Shown here piece by piece: positions 24,251-33,035 of a DNA stretch of 50,560 bases. The translations under genes were made by a program, and so were the position numbers. The DNA is taken from assembly GCA_902768065.1 (NCBI GenBank), contig CACXJP010000005.1, positions 1-50,560 on the forward strand, given 5' to 3'. How positions within the stretch are numbered: position 1 is the stretch's first letter; each line of letters begins with the position of its first letter. Under the pieces are notes generated by a model. It saw only the letters and a list, made by a program, of their open reading frames with translations, did no database searches and was not told where the DNA came from. This stretch comes from an uncultured Erysipelotrichaceae bacterium (GTDB taxonomy: Bacteria > Bacillota_I > Bacilli_A > RF39 > UBA660).

Positions 24251-26315
24251 AATACAAAAAGTTGAAAAAGTAAATGATGTTAAAGGTACTTTGATAAATC
24301 TTTTCATAAATTTAGATAAGTGGAGATATTTATTAATAATATCAATTATTTTATCATTAGTTGCAGCAATCTTATCAACTGTTGCTCCTAATAGATTAGC
24401 TGGTGTTACTGATGTTATAACTGGAGGTATTAAGCCTAGAGTTGAGAATATACAGGTGATATCGGAAGAAATAATAAATCATTCTAATATGAATGTTGAT
24501 AATACAAATACAACACAATTTGATGCAAATTATATTGATATATATCAGAATTTATCTAGAGATAAGAAACTTGCTTTGGTTAATGATTTTACATATGAAG
24601 GAGTCTTAATTACAAAAGAAGATCAAATTGATTATATGGATATTATGAGTACATTAAATGAAGGTCCTTCTTCTGATGAAATGTTAAAGAAACTTGATAA
24701 AATTCCTGAGTCGATTAAAGGTTTTATAGAACCAAAGATGGATATGGATCAATTAAAAACTAAATCAATTATTTTAGCTATAATATATTTATTAAATTCT
24801 TTATTTATTTATATAGAGGGAATTATTATGGCTTATGTTGGTATAGGATATTCTAAGAAACTTAGAGAAAACATAAGTAGAAAGATTAATAGACTTCCTT
24901 TGAAGTATTTTGATTCTCATGAAACAGGAGACGTTTTATCTCGTGTTACAAATGATGTTGATACTATTGGTATTAATATGAGTAATACTATTACTTCACT
25001 GGTTACAAATGTCACTTTATTTTTAGGTTCAATTGTAATGATGTTTGTTACAAATTGGGTTATGGCTCTTACGGCAATATTTGCTAGTGTCTTTGGTTTT
25101 TTTGTTTCATTTGTTTTACTTAAAAAATCACAAAAGTATTTTGTACAACGTCAAAAAGAATTAGGTGATTTGAATGGACATATCGAGGAGATATATTCAG
25201 GACATAATGTTGTTAAGGCTTATAATGGTGAAGAGTGTGCTTTAGCTGAATTTGATGAAATAAATGATAGATTATATGACTGCAATCGAAAGAGTCAATT
25301 CTTATCAGGAATAATGCAACCACTTATGAATTTTATTGGTAATTTTGGTTATGTTGCTGTTTGTGTTGTAGGAGCATTACTTGTAATGAATGGTAAGACA
25401 ACATTTGGTGTAATTGTTGCATTTATGATTTATGTTCGTTTATTTACTAATCCATTATCTAGAATTGCTCAAGCGATGACAACAATGCAATCTATATTGG
25501 CAGCAGCTGAACGTGTATTTGAATTTACTGGTGAAGAAGAATTATCATCAGAAGAGGGTATAAAAGGAAAAATAAAGAAAAGTGATGCTAAGGGAAATAT
25601 TGAATTTAAAAATGTATCATTTGGATATGATAAAGAAAAAACAATTATAAAAGATTTTAGTGCTAAAGTTAAATCTGGTGAAAAGATAGCTATTGTTGGA
25701 CCAACAGGAGCAGGTAAGACAACAATGGTTAACTTATTAATGAAATTCTATGAAATTAATTCGGGAGATATTATTATTGATGGTGTTTCAATTAAAGAAT
25801 TAACTAGGGAAAATGTACATGAATTATTCTGCATGGTTTTACAAAATACATGGTTATTTGATGGATCTATAAAAGATAATATCAGGTATAACTGTGAAAA
25901 TGTTTCTGATGATACTATCTGGGAAGCATGTAGAATAGTTGGTATCGATCATTTTATAAATACTCTTCCTGGTGGAATTGATTCCATTGTTGGAGATAAT
26001 GATATTATCTCTTCAGGTCAGAAACAGTTAATTACTATTGCTAGAGGTATGATAGAGGATGCACCATTCTTGATTTTAGATGAGGCTACTTCTAATGTTG
26101 ATACTAGAACAGAAGAATTGGTTCAAAAGGCTATGGATAAGCTTACTAAGGGAAGAACAAGTTTTATTATTGCACATAGATTATCTACTATAAAAAATGC
26201 TGATTTAATATTAGTTATGAATGAAGGTAATATTGTTGAACAAGGTAATCATGAGGAATTATTAAAGAAAAATGGATTCTATGCAAAACTTTACAATTCT
26301 CAATTTCAAAAGTAA
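24243..26315 (+). CDS. ABC exporter half-transporter, catalytic subunit with extracytoplasmic insertion
   Basis: 690 aa, about 100 longer than its partner because of a hydrophilic insertion (about residues 55-170) between the first two membrane helices, expected outside the cell. The ATPase domain has Walker A GPTGAGKTT from 486, signature ISSGQ at 589-593 (non-canonical), Walker B with the catalytic Glu at 614 (ILDEATSNVD) and switch His at 645 (IIAHRLSTI). Its intact Glu and His with the partner's intact signature form the active site. Translationally coupled to the upstream subunit. Confidence 0.9.
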   Translation: MPRIQKVEKVNDVKGTLINLFINLDKWRYLLIISIILSLVAAILSTVAPNRLAGVTDVITGGIKPRVENIQVISEEIINHSNMNVDNTNTTQFDANYIDIYQNLSRDKKLALVNDFTYEGVLITKEDQIDYMDIMSTLNEGPSSDEMLKKLDKIPESIKGFIEPKMDMDQLKTKSIILAIIYLLNSLFIYIEGIIMAYVGIGYSKKLRENISRKINRLPLKYFDSHETGDVLSRVTNDVDTIGINMSNTITSLVTNVTLFLGSIVMMFVTNWVMALTAIFASVFGFFVSFVLLKKSQKYFVQRQKELGDLNGHIEEIYSGHNVVKAYNGEECALAEFDEINDRLYDCNRKSQFLSGIMQPLMNFIGNFGYVAVCVVGALLVMNGKTTFGVIVAFMIYVRLFTNPLSRIAQAMTTMQSILAAAERVFEFTGEEELSSEEGIKGKIKKSDAKGNIEFKNVSFGYDKEKTIIKDFSAKVKSGEKIAIVGPTGAGKTTMVNLLMKFYEINSGDIIIDGVSIKELTRENVHELFCMVLQNTWLFDGSIKDNIRYNCENVSDDTIWEACRIVGIDHFINTLPGGIDSIVGDNDIISSGQKQLITIARGMIEDAPFLILDEATSNVDTRTEELVQKAMDKLTKGRTSFIIAHRLSTIKNADLILVMNEGNIVEQGNHEELLKKNGFYAKLYNSQFQK

Positions 26316-26374
26316 TTATTTGTAGTTTTAATTTTTATTCATTTATGTTAGAATAGAAGAAAGGAGTGATTAGT

Positions 26375-26707
26375 ATGGCAAAATTTTGTCAAAATTGTGG
26401 TACACAAATAGAAGATACTCAAACATTCTGTCCAGGATGTGGAGCACAACAAAACGTAGGAGCTCAACCAGGAGCACCAGTTAATCCAGAAGCAAAGTCA
26501 AAAATGGCTGCTGGTTTGTTAGGAATTTTCCTAGGAGCTTGGGGAATTCATAACTTTTATTTAGGTAATACTTCAAGAGGTGTTATTCAAATAGTAGTTA
26601 CAATAGTAACTTGTGGTATTGGTGGAATCTGGGGATTAATCGAAGGAATTATGATTCTTTGCGGTAGTATCAATACTGATGCTAATGGAGTTCCATTACA
26701 AGACTAG
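26375..26707 (+). CDS. Zinc-ribbon TM2 domain membrane protein
   Basis: 110 aa. An N-terminal zinc ribbon (FCQNCG and FCPGCG), a short Ala/Pro/Gly linker, then a TM2 domain: LGIFLGAWGIHNFYLGN, a turn with an Arg, and a second helix ending GLIEGIMILCG. The TM2 function is unknown; the protein sits in the membrane with the ribbon probably in the cytoplasm. ATG 26375 is used; GGAG lies at 26363-26366 and the GTG at 26366 would overlap it. Confidence 0.88.
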   Translation: MAKFCQNCGTQIEDTQTFCPGCGAQQNVGAQPGAPVNPEAKSKMAAGLLGIFLGAWGIHNFYLGNTSRGVIQIVVTIVTCGIGGIWGLIEGIMILCGSINTDANGVPLQD

Positions 26708-26724
26708 TATTTTTATTAAAAATA

Positions 26725-26788
26725 TGATATAATTAGTTTATGAGGAAGTTCTTTAATAGGTTAAGATTAATTGAATTTCCTTTTTTTT
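26725..26788 (+). other. Promoter followed at once by a terminator-like hairpin (possible short RNA)
   Basis: TGATATAAT (TATAAT 26728-26733) is followed 10 bases later by GGAAGTTC (26744-26751) pairing with GAATTTCC (26773-26780) and then eight T. Transcription from here would yield an RNA of roughly 50 bases. The short frame ATGAGGAAG... in it ends soon and looks non-coding. From 26789 to the small gene at 26955 I see only AT-rich sequence with a possible -10 (AGTTATAAT near 26870). Confidence 0.35.
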
Positions 26789-26954
26789 GCGATAGTAAAT
26801 ATGTAAAATAATTGTACTCTTTTTCTGTAATTTGTTATTTTTGTAATATATTTTAAATATTTTAGTTATAATTTATATATAAATTAATAAATATGGTCTT
26901 TTTACATAAAATAAAATATCTGATAGTATTTATTTTTATGAAAAGAGGAGATGT

Positions 26955-27041
26955 ATGATTTATATATTTTTAATTATATTAGCTTTAGTACTTTTATTTG
27001 TTTATTGTTCACTTGTTATTGCAAGTAGAAGTGATGATTAG
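26955..27041 (+). CDS. 28-residue single-helix membrane protein
   Basis: Very short gene: MIYIFLIILALVLLF then VYCSLVIASRSDD, i.e. one membrane helix followed by a Ser-Leu-Val-x-Ala-Ser-Arg tail. ATG 26955 follows GAGGAG at good distance, and the stop TAG merges into the GGAGG ribosome site of the next gene. I recall similar ~30-40-residue proteins with a CSL[V/L][V/I]AS tail in Firmicutes, of unknown function. It is probably co-transcribed with the TPM-domain gene 12 bases downstream. Confidence 0.65.
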   Translation: MIYIFLIILALVLLFVYCSLVIASRSDD

Positions 27042-27052
27042 GAGGATTTATT

Positions 27053-27919
27053 ATGAAAAAACATTTAATAATTGTTTTTATGCTGTTTTTATTTATTCCA
27101 GTGAATGTTTTTTCATTAGTAAATAAATCAGAGAGTGAATATATTACAGATGAGGCAAATGTTCTAACTGATGAGACAAAAGATTTTATTTATAATAATT
27201 CTAAATATTTAGATGATAATATCCAACTTGATTATTATGTTGTTACAGTTGATAATTTAAGTAATCTTAGTGTTGAAGAGTATGCTGATAAAATATATAA
27301 AAAGTTTGATATGTCTCAAAAAGGTATTTTAATATTAATTTCAAAAGATGATAGGAAGATGAGGGTAAAAGTTGGTGAAGAGTTATCCGATATAATTTAT
27401 TCTCAAATAATTGATGAATATATAGAACAGTTCTTTATGACTTCATTTAAAAATGGTGATTGGGATGAGGGAATTAAAAATGGGTACTCGGCATTTTATA
27501 AACTAATATGTAATTATTATGATTTAGATTCATCTGATGTTGAGGTTTATAATGATAGTTTTATTTCTAAATATCAGAATTATATAATAATTATTATCAT
27601 TTGGATTATTATGCTTATAGGTTATATTTTTTCAGAATATTTCTTTAGATTATTTTTAAATAAAAATAGTACTAATGTAAATATGGATACTGCCATTTTT
27701 GGTGTATGTTTATTAATAAGTATGTTGTTACTTAATCTTACTTATTTGATTATGCCTAAAGCGGTAATCATTGTTACTCTTTTTGAATTTGTTGCAATTT
27801 TTTCTAATATATTGAATAATTCAAGTACTAAAAATAAAAAGAAAAGAAAAAAGAAAACTAATAAAAAGACTATTAATAAGAAGAAATCGGTAAAAAAGAA
27901 AAGAAAGATAACAAAATAA
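27053..27919 (+). CDS. TPM-domain (YgcG-like) secreted/membrane protein
   Basis: 288 aa. Signal peptide at about 1-20 (IIVFMLFLFIPVNVFS), then a TPM domain (YITDEANVLTDETKDFI, DYYVVTVDNL, GILILISKDDRKMRVKVGE), then hydrophobic helices near 178-196 and 212-255, and a very Lys-rich tail (last ~35 residues) likely cytoplasmic. TPM domains occur in envelope proteins including a PSII repair factor and YgcG. ATG 27053 follows GGAGG. The stop is within a terminator hairpin. Confidence 0.8.
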   Translation: MKKHLIIVFMLFLFIPVNVFSLVNKSESEYITDEANVLTDETKDFIYNNSKYLDDNIQLDYYVVTVDNLSNLSVEEYADKIYKKFDMSQKGILILISKDDRKMRVKVGEELSDIIYSQIIDEYIEQFFMTSFKNGDWDEGIKNGYSAFYKLICNYYDLDSSDVEVYNDSFISKYQNYIIIIIIWIIMLIGYIFSEYFFRLFLNKNSTNVNMDTAIFGVCLLISMLLLNLTYLIMPKAVIIVTLFEFVAIFSNILNNSSTKNKKKRKKKTNKKTINKKKSVKKKRKITK

Positions 27920-27938
27920 CTGTTATGTTTCTTTTTTC
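27902..27938 (+). terminator. Terminator overlapping the TPM gene stop
   Basis: AGAAAGATAACA/TGTTATGTTTCT stem with one mismatch and a T-rich tail. Confidence 0.65.
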
Positions 27939-27950
27939 TTTGGCAAATTA

Positions 27951-27959
27951 TGATATAAT
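27951..27959 (+). promoter_or_regulatory. Extended -10 promoter for mutS
   Basis: TGATATAAT (TATAAT 27954-27959), 18 bases before ATG 27978. Confidence 0.5.
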
Positions 27960-27977
27960 ATTCTTCAGGTGGTATAT

Positions 27978-30533
27978 ATGAAGAGAAGTGAAGTCGATAG
28001 ATCAAAACTAAGTCCAATGATGCAACAATATATGGATATTAAAGATAATTATGAAGATGCAATTATCTTTTTTAGACTTGGTGATTTTTATGAGATGTTT
28101 TTTGATGATGCTATATTAGCCTCTAGGTTATTGGAATTAACTTTAACTGGTAAAAATGCAGGATTAGATGAAAGAGTACCAATGTGTGGTATTCCTCATC
28201 ACTCTTATTCTTCATATGTAGATGAACTTATTGAAAAAGGTTATAAAGTAGCTATTTGTGAACAATTAGAAGATCCTAAAGAAACAAAAGGAATGGTAAA
28301 GAGAGATGTTGTACAAGTAGTTACCAAAGGTACAAGAATTGACAATAATATTGATTCTCGAGATAATAATTATATTGCTAATATATATAGTTTTGATTAT
28401 TGTTTTGGTTTGAGTTATGCTGATATTTCTACTGGAGAAGTATATGCTACTCTTATTGAGGGCGAAAATGATAAGGTAATTAAAGAAATAGCTAGAAATA
28501 GTTTTAGAGAGGTTATTGTAAATGATAGTATCGATAGAGAACTTGTAGAAAGACTAAGAAGTGAATATGATATTTTAGTATCTATTACTAAGGATGAATT
28601 AGAAGATAATAATTATGCTTATATTTATAAAGAAATAGAAGATGTTAGGCTTGTTAAGACTCTTAAACATTTATTACATTATATTTTAGAAAATAAAAAA
28701 GGAGATCTTCATCATTTACAAAGATGTTGTGTTGTTAAGTCTTCAACTTATTTAGAATTTGATATAAATACTAGAAAAAATTTGGAATTAATAGAGACTC
28801 TTAGAAATAGAGAAAGACAATATAGTCTTCTTTGGTTACTTGATAAATGTAAAACTGCAATGGGAAGTAGATTTTTAAAGCATAGTATTTTAAATCCTTT
28901 AACTGATAAAACTGAAATTATAAAGAGATATGATTTAGTTTCTTTATTAAGTACAGAATTTATATTACGTGATGATTTAATTAAATCTTTGGAACAAGTA
29001 TATGACTTGGAAAGATTGGTAGGAAGAATAACTTATGGTAATTTGAATGCTAAAGATTTGATTCAATTAAAAAATTCTATTAAGGTACTTCCAAATATTA
29101 AAAATATTTTAAAAGAATTGAAAGTTGATAGAAAAATAGATACTTTCGAAGAATTATATGAATTACTTGAAAAGACTATTTATGAAGATGCTCCATTTTC
29201 TTTACATGAAGGACATTTAATAAAAGAAGGTTATAATAGTGAACTTGATGAGTTAAAGAAAGTAAGTAGTGGTTCTAAAGATTTTATTTTAGAAATGGAA
29301 AAAACAGAAAAAGAAAGAACTGGTATTAAGAATTTAAAAGTTGGATTCAATAAAGTTTTTGGTTATTACATTGAAGTTTCTAAAGGTCAAAAGTCTTTGG
29401 TAAAAGAAGAATATGGATATGAAAGAAAACAAACACTAGCAAATGCCGAGAGATATATTACTCCATTACTTAAAGAAAAGGAAAATATCATTTTAGGGGC
29501 AGAAGAAAAGATTATATCTTTAGAATATAAATTATTTATGGATATAAGAGAAGTAGTTAAAAGATATGTTCAAAGATTACAAAAAACTGCCAAGATAATA
29601 AGTGAAATAGATATGATTCAAGCTTTTTCTGTTGTAAGTGATAATTATAAATTTGTTAGACCTGAACTTACTGATGAAAAATTAATTAGATTAATAGATT
29701 GTCGTCATCCTGTTGTTGAACAAGTTATGAAAGATAAGTATATTGCTAATGATATTGTTATGGATAAAACTACTAATATCTTATTAATAACTGGTCCTAA
29801 TATGGCTGGTAAATCTACTTATATGAGACAATGTGCTATTACTGTCATTATGGCTCAAATAGGATGTTTTGTTCCTTGCCGTGAAGCTACACTACCAATA
29901 TTTGATAAAATATTTACTAGAATTGGGGCAAGTGATGACTTAGTTAGTGGAGAGTCTACATTTATGGTAGAAATGAAAGAAGCAAACTATGCAATAGAAA
30001 ATGCAACTGAAAACAGTTTAATCCTGTTTGATGAATTGGGTCGTGGAACAGCAACATATGATGGTATGAGCTTAGCTCAGGCAATACTTGAATATATTCA
30101 TGATAAAATTAGGGCTAAGACTATGTTTTCTACACATTATCATGAATTAACTGTTCTTGAAAAAGATTTAAAGAAACTAAAAAATGTTCATGTTTCTGCT
30201 GTTGAAGAGAATGGTAGAGTTACTTTTTTACATAAAGTAAAGGTTGGAGCTGTTGATAAGAGTTATGGTATTCATGTTGCAGCTCTTGCACATTTACCTG
30301 ATTCTTTAATAAAGAGAGCAGATGAAATACTTAGTGTATATGAGAAAAAGAGTATTAAGAAGGAAACATTTACTCAAACAACATTATTTGAGTTAAATGA
30401 AGAGGAGATAACTCCAAAGAAGAATGAAATAGAAGAAAAAATTAAAAATATTAATCCATTAGAAATGACTCCAATGGATGCATTGTCATTCTTATATGAA
30501 ATAAATAAAGAAACAAAAAATAAAAAGAATTAG
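27978..30533 (+). CDS. mutS: DNA mismatch repair protein MutS
   Basis: 851 aa, normal length. The mismatch-reading motif FFRLGDFYEMFFDDA is near residue 30, with the Phe that stacks on the mispair. Core, lever and clamp regions follow, then the ABC-type ATPase: Walker A GPNMAGKSTYMRQ near 610, DDLVSGESTFMVEM signature, Walker B LILFDELGRGTATYDG and the STHYHELT His switch. ATG 27978 is preferred to GTG 27969, which overlaps the AGGTGG site. Followed 48 bases later by nusB. mutL is not in the window. Confidence 0.96.
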   Translation: MKRSEVDRSKLSPMMQQYMDIKDNYEDAIIFFRLGDFYEMFFDDAILASRLLELTLTGKNAGLDERVPMCGIPHHSYSSYVDELIEKGYKVAICEQLEDPKETKGMVKRDVVQVVTKGTRIDNNIDSRDNNYIANIYSFDYCFGLSYADISTGEVYATLIEGENDKVIKEIARNSFREVIVNDSIDRELVERLRSEYDILVSITKDELEDNNYAYIYKEIEDVRLVKTLKHLLHYILENKKGDLHHLQRCCVVKSSTYLEFDINTRKNLELIETLRNRERQYSLLWLLDKCKTAMGSRFLKHSILNPLTDKTEIIKRYDLVSLLSTEFILRDDLIKSLEQVYDLERLVGRITYGNLNAKDLIQLKNSIKVLPNIKNILKELKVDRKIDTFEELYELLEKTIYEDAPFSLHEGHLIKEGYNSELDELKKVSSGSKDFILEMEKTEKERTGIKNLKVGFNKVFGYYIEVSKGQKSLVKEEYGYERKQTLANAERYITPLLKEKENIILGAEEKIISLEYKLFMDIREVVKRYVQRLQKTAKIISEIDMIQAFSVVSDNYKFVRPELTDEKLIRLIDCRHPVVEQVMKDKYIANDIVMDKTTNILLITGPNMAGKSTYMRQCAITVIMAQIGCFVPCREATLPIFDKIFTRIGASDDLVSGESTFMVEMKEANYAIENATENSLILFDELGRGTATYDGMSLAQAILEYIHDKIRAKTMFSTHYHELTVLEKDLKKLKNVHVSAVEENGRVTFLHKVKVGAVDKSYGIHVAALAHLPDSLIKRADEILSVYEKKSIKKETFTQTTLFELNEEEITPKKNEIEEKIKNINPLEMTPMDALSFLYEINKETKNKKN

Positions 30534-30581
30534 AAAATGACAATATGATTATAATATGATAAAATAAGGTTGGTGAGAAAG

Positions 30582-30983
30582 ATGAAGAATAGAAGTGAGT
30601 TAAGAGAAATAATAATGAAGGTTTTATATCAAGTTAGTATTTATGATGAGGCTAAAGTTGATTATGATATTGATGATTTAATTCATGAGGCACTTGATAT
30701 AGAAAATAGTTTTGTTAATGATACTGTTAAAGGTGTTATTGAAAAGAAAAAAGATATATATAAGTTGGCTAATAAATATCTTAAAGATTGGAAGATTGAA
30801 AGACTTAATAAGGTTGATCAAGCAATTCTATCTATTGGTATTTATGAACTTATGTATACTGAAACTCCATCTGTTGTTTCTATAAATGAAGCTATTGAAC
30901 TTTCTAAGAAGTATTCTGAGGATGCTGTTGTCAAGATGATTAATGGTGTACTTGATAAAGTATATCATGAAGAAGTTAAATAA
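30582..30983 (+). CDS. nusB: Transcription antitermination protein NusB
   Basis: 133 aa all-helical RNA-binding protein of the NusB family, which acts with NusE in rRNA antitermination. Family marks: N-terminal SELREIIMKVLYQ (the R-x-x-A-x-x-L-Y-Q type helix) and C-terminal INEAIELSKKYSEDAVVKMINGVLDK. ATG 30582 follows GGTGAG; TTG 30570 is too close to that site. xseA begins 15 bases downstream, so it heads a nusB-xseA-orf-xseB operon, a usual Firmicutes order. Confidence 0.92.
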   Translation: MKNRSELREIIMKVLYQVSIYDEAKVDYDIDDLIHEALDIENSFVNDTVKGVIEKKKDIYKLANKYLKDWKIERLNKVDQAILSIGIYELMYTETPSVVSINEAIELSKKYSEDAVVKMINGVLDKVYHEEVK

Positions 30984-30998
30984 TTAGAAGGTGATATT

Positions 30999-32252
30999 TT
31001 GAATGACAAATATATTACAGTTACACAGTTAACTAGATATATTAAATATAAAATAGATAATGATGTTCATTTAAATGAAGTGTTTATTAAAGGCGAAATA
31101 TCTAATTTTAAACCTCATAGTAGAGGACATTATTATTTTACTATTAAAGATGAAGGTAGTAGAATTAATGCTATTATGTTTGCATCTTCTACAAGGAAAC
31201 TTAAATTTATTCCACAAGATGGAATGAAGGTTCTTGTAACAGGAAAGATAAGTGTATTTGAAGCTACTGGTGCATATCAAATATATGTTAATGATATGTT
31301 AGAAGATGGTGTAGGTAATTTATATATTGCTTATGAACAATTAAAGAAAAAACTTGAAGAGGAAGGTCTATTTAGAGAAGAACATAAAAAGAAAATTCCA
31401 AAGATTCCTAAAAGAGTAGGTGTAGTTACTGCACCAACTGGTGCTGCAATAAAAGATATAATTTCTACTATTAAGAGAAGATGGCCGCTTACTGAGATAT
31501 ATTTATTTCCTTCTTTAGTTCAAGGAGAAGATGCAAAAGATGATATAGTTAAACAGATAAAAAGAGCTGAAGATTATGATTTAGATACATTGATTGTTGG
31601 TCGTGGTGGAGGAAGTATTGAGGATTTATGGGCATTTAATGAAGAAATTGTTGCACGTGCCATCTATAATTGTTCGATACCAGTAATAAGTGCTGTAGGA
31701 CATGAGGTTGATTTTACAATAGCTGACTTTGTTGCAGACTTACGTGCTCCAACACCTACAGGTGCAGCTGAGATGGCTGTTCCGCAGCTTTCTGATATGA
31801 TTGGTTATTTGAAACAGGTAAATATTAGACTTCATCAAAGTATTGATAATCAAATAAAAAGAGATAGAAGAAAGTTATCTGATTTGATGAATAGAAATAT
31901 ATTTAAAAATCCAATAAGTATTTATCAAACAAAAGAAATGATATTTGATAATGTAATGGAAAGACTTAAATTTTCTTTAGTAAATTTAGTTAATGTAAAG
32001 GAAAAAGAACTTATTAAATTAAAAAATTCATATATTTTAAAAAATCCATATAAATTACTTGATAATAAGAGCAATAGGTATTTACAAATTATTTCTAAAT
32101 TAGAAACACTTAGTCCATTACTTACATTAAAAAGGGGCTATACTATTACAAAGAAAGATAATAAAGTAATTAATAGTGTTAAAAAGATTAAAAAAGGTGA
32201 TGTGCTAAGTATTTCCTTTAATGATGGTGATATTGATACTAAGGTGATATGA
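30999..32252 (+). CDS. xseA: Exodeoxyribonuclease VII large subunit
   Basis: 417 aa. N-terminal OB-fold DNA-binding domain (about 1-100: VFIKGEISNFKPHSRGHYYFTIKD) and the catalytic region with VGVVTAPTGAAIKD, GRGGGSIEDLWAFN and AVGHEVDFTIADFVADLRAPTPTGAAE, followed by a long helical part. Degrades single-stranded DNA with XseB. The start is TTG 30999, placed by AAGGTGAT 5-12 bases upstream; there is no in-frame ATG nearby. Overlaps the next gene by 4 bases. Confidence 0.95.
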   Translation: MNDKYITVTQLTRYIKYKIDNDVHLNEVFIKGEISNFKPHSRGHYYFTIKDEGSRINAIMFASSTRKLKFIPQDGMKVLVTGKISVFEATGAYQIYVNDMLEDGVGNLYIAYEQLKKKLEEEGLFREEHKKKIPKIPKRVGVVTAPTGAAIKDIISTIKRRWPLTEIYLFPSLVQGEDAKDDIVKQIKRAEDYDLDTLIVGRGGGSIEDLWAFNEEIVARAIYNCSIPVISAVGHEVDFTIADFVADLRAPTPTGAAEMAVPQLSDMIGYLKQVNIRLHQSIDNQIKRDRRKLSDLMNRNIFKNPISIYQTKEMIFDNVMERLKFSLVNLVNVKEKELIKLKNSYILKNPYKLLDNKSNRYLQIISKLETLSPLLTLKRGYTITKKDNKVINSVKKIKKGDVLSISFNDGDIDTKVI

Positions 32253-32701
32253 TGAGTGGTAGACCAGATTTTGTAACTGAATGTTATGGTATAAATAATA
32301 CTGAGATAAAGAAAGAATCTCGTGATAATAGTCCTAAAGAACAAAAAGTAGAATTGGCTGAAGATCGTGTTGATGAGAAAAATAATTCAATAGCGATAGT
32401 GTTTATTTTCTTCTTTATTACTATTTTAAATCTATCTTTAAGTATTGAATTAATAGGAGCTAATATTTCTTCTTGGCAAAGTGTTGCTAATCCTGTTGCG
32501 GCAGAGAGATTTGCTAATAGAAATGAAAAAATGGTTTTATACTATAATAGTTTTCATTCTATATTTTTAGGTGTTGCTGTTATTTGTGCATTAGCTGCTT
32601 TTTGCTTTTTGTTTACTAAAAAAGGTATATTGGGTAAACTTATGTCTATTTTTATTATTTTAATTAATGGATTTATAATATATGGATATTTATTTTTATA
32701 G
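32249..32701 (+). CDS. Three-helix membrane protein between xseA and xseB
   Basis: 150 aa. Residues 1-45 are charged and cytoplasmic in character; hydrophobic helices lie near 48-68, 106-124 and 131-149. No family recognised. ATGATG at 32249 gives two possible starts; the upstream AAGGTGAT suits either. It overlaps xseA by 4 bases and ends 20 bases before xseB, so it is expressed with both exonuclease subunits. Nothing in the sequence ties it to DNA degradation; it may simply be inserted in the operon. Confidence 0.7.
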   Translation: MMSGRPDFVTECYGINNTEIKKESRDNSPKEQKVELAEDRVDEKNNSIAIVFIFFFITILNLSLSIELIGANISSWQSVANPVAAERFANRNEKMVLYYNSFHSIFLGVAVICALAAFCFLFTKKGILGKLMSIFIILINGFIIYGYLFL

Positions 32702-32721
32702 AAAGGTATTAGGTGAGGATT

Positions 32722-32955
32722 ATGGCTGAAAAGAAAGAAAAAGAATTGAGTTTTGAAGAGTCTCTTGATAATTTAGAGAAAATCGTAAAAAAATTAGAAA
32801 CTGGTGAAGTTCCACTTGATGATGCGATAAGTGAGTTTAATAGAGCAATGAAACTTGCTAAAACTTGTGATGATAAGTTGAAGAATGCAGAAGAGGCTAT
32901 TACTAAACTTGTTAAAGAAAATAATGAAATAGTTGATTTTAAAGTAGAAGAATAA
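32722..32955 (+). CDS. xseB: Exodeoxyribonuclease VII small subunit
   Basis: 77 aa, two-helix protein matching XseB: SFEESLDNLEKIVKKLETGEVPLDDAISEF is the family signature. It binds the long helical part of XseA. ATG 32722 follows AGGTGAGG. Last gene of the nusB-xseA-orf-xseB operon, closed by a terminator. Confidence 0.93.
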   Translation: MAEKKEKELSFEESLDNLEKIVKKLETGEVPLDDAISEFNRAMKLAKTCDDKLKNAEEAITKLVKENNEIVDFKVEE

Positions 32956-32970
32956 ATAGTAATGTATAAG

Positions 32971-33003
32971 CAGTGTCAATTTGGATTAATTGACCTGTTT
33001 TTA
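32971..33003 (+). terminator. Terminator after xseB
   Basis: CAG-GTCAATT/AATTGAC-CTG stem with one bulged T, a 6-base loop and T5. It overlaps TTG 32990, which rules that codon out as a real start of the next gene. Confidence 0.75.
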
Positions 33004-33035
33004 TTTGAATATATATATAGTAGAGGATTATGTTT

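Noticed and set aside
26742..26790. Short frame starting ATGAGGAAG at 26740 as a leader peptide
   Set aside because: No ribosome site; the sequence is better explained as a hairpin with T run.
32990..33035. TTG 32990 as the start of the SipW-type protein
   Set aside because: It falls inside the xseB terminator hairpin and would put an unrelated peptide in front of the leader; ATG 33036 with one lost A is far more natural.
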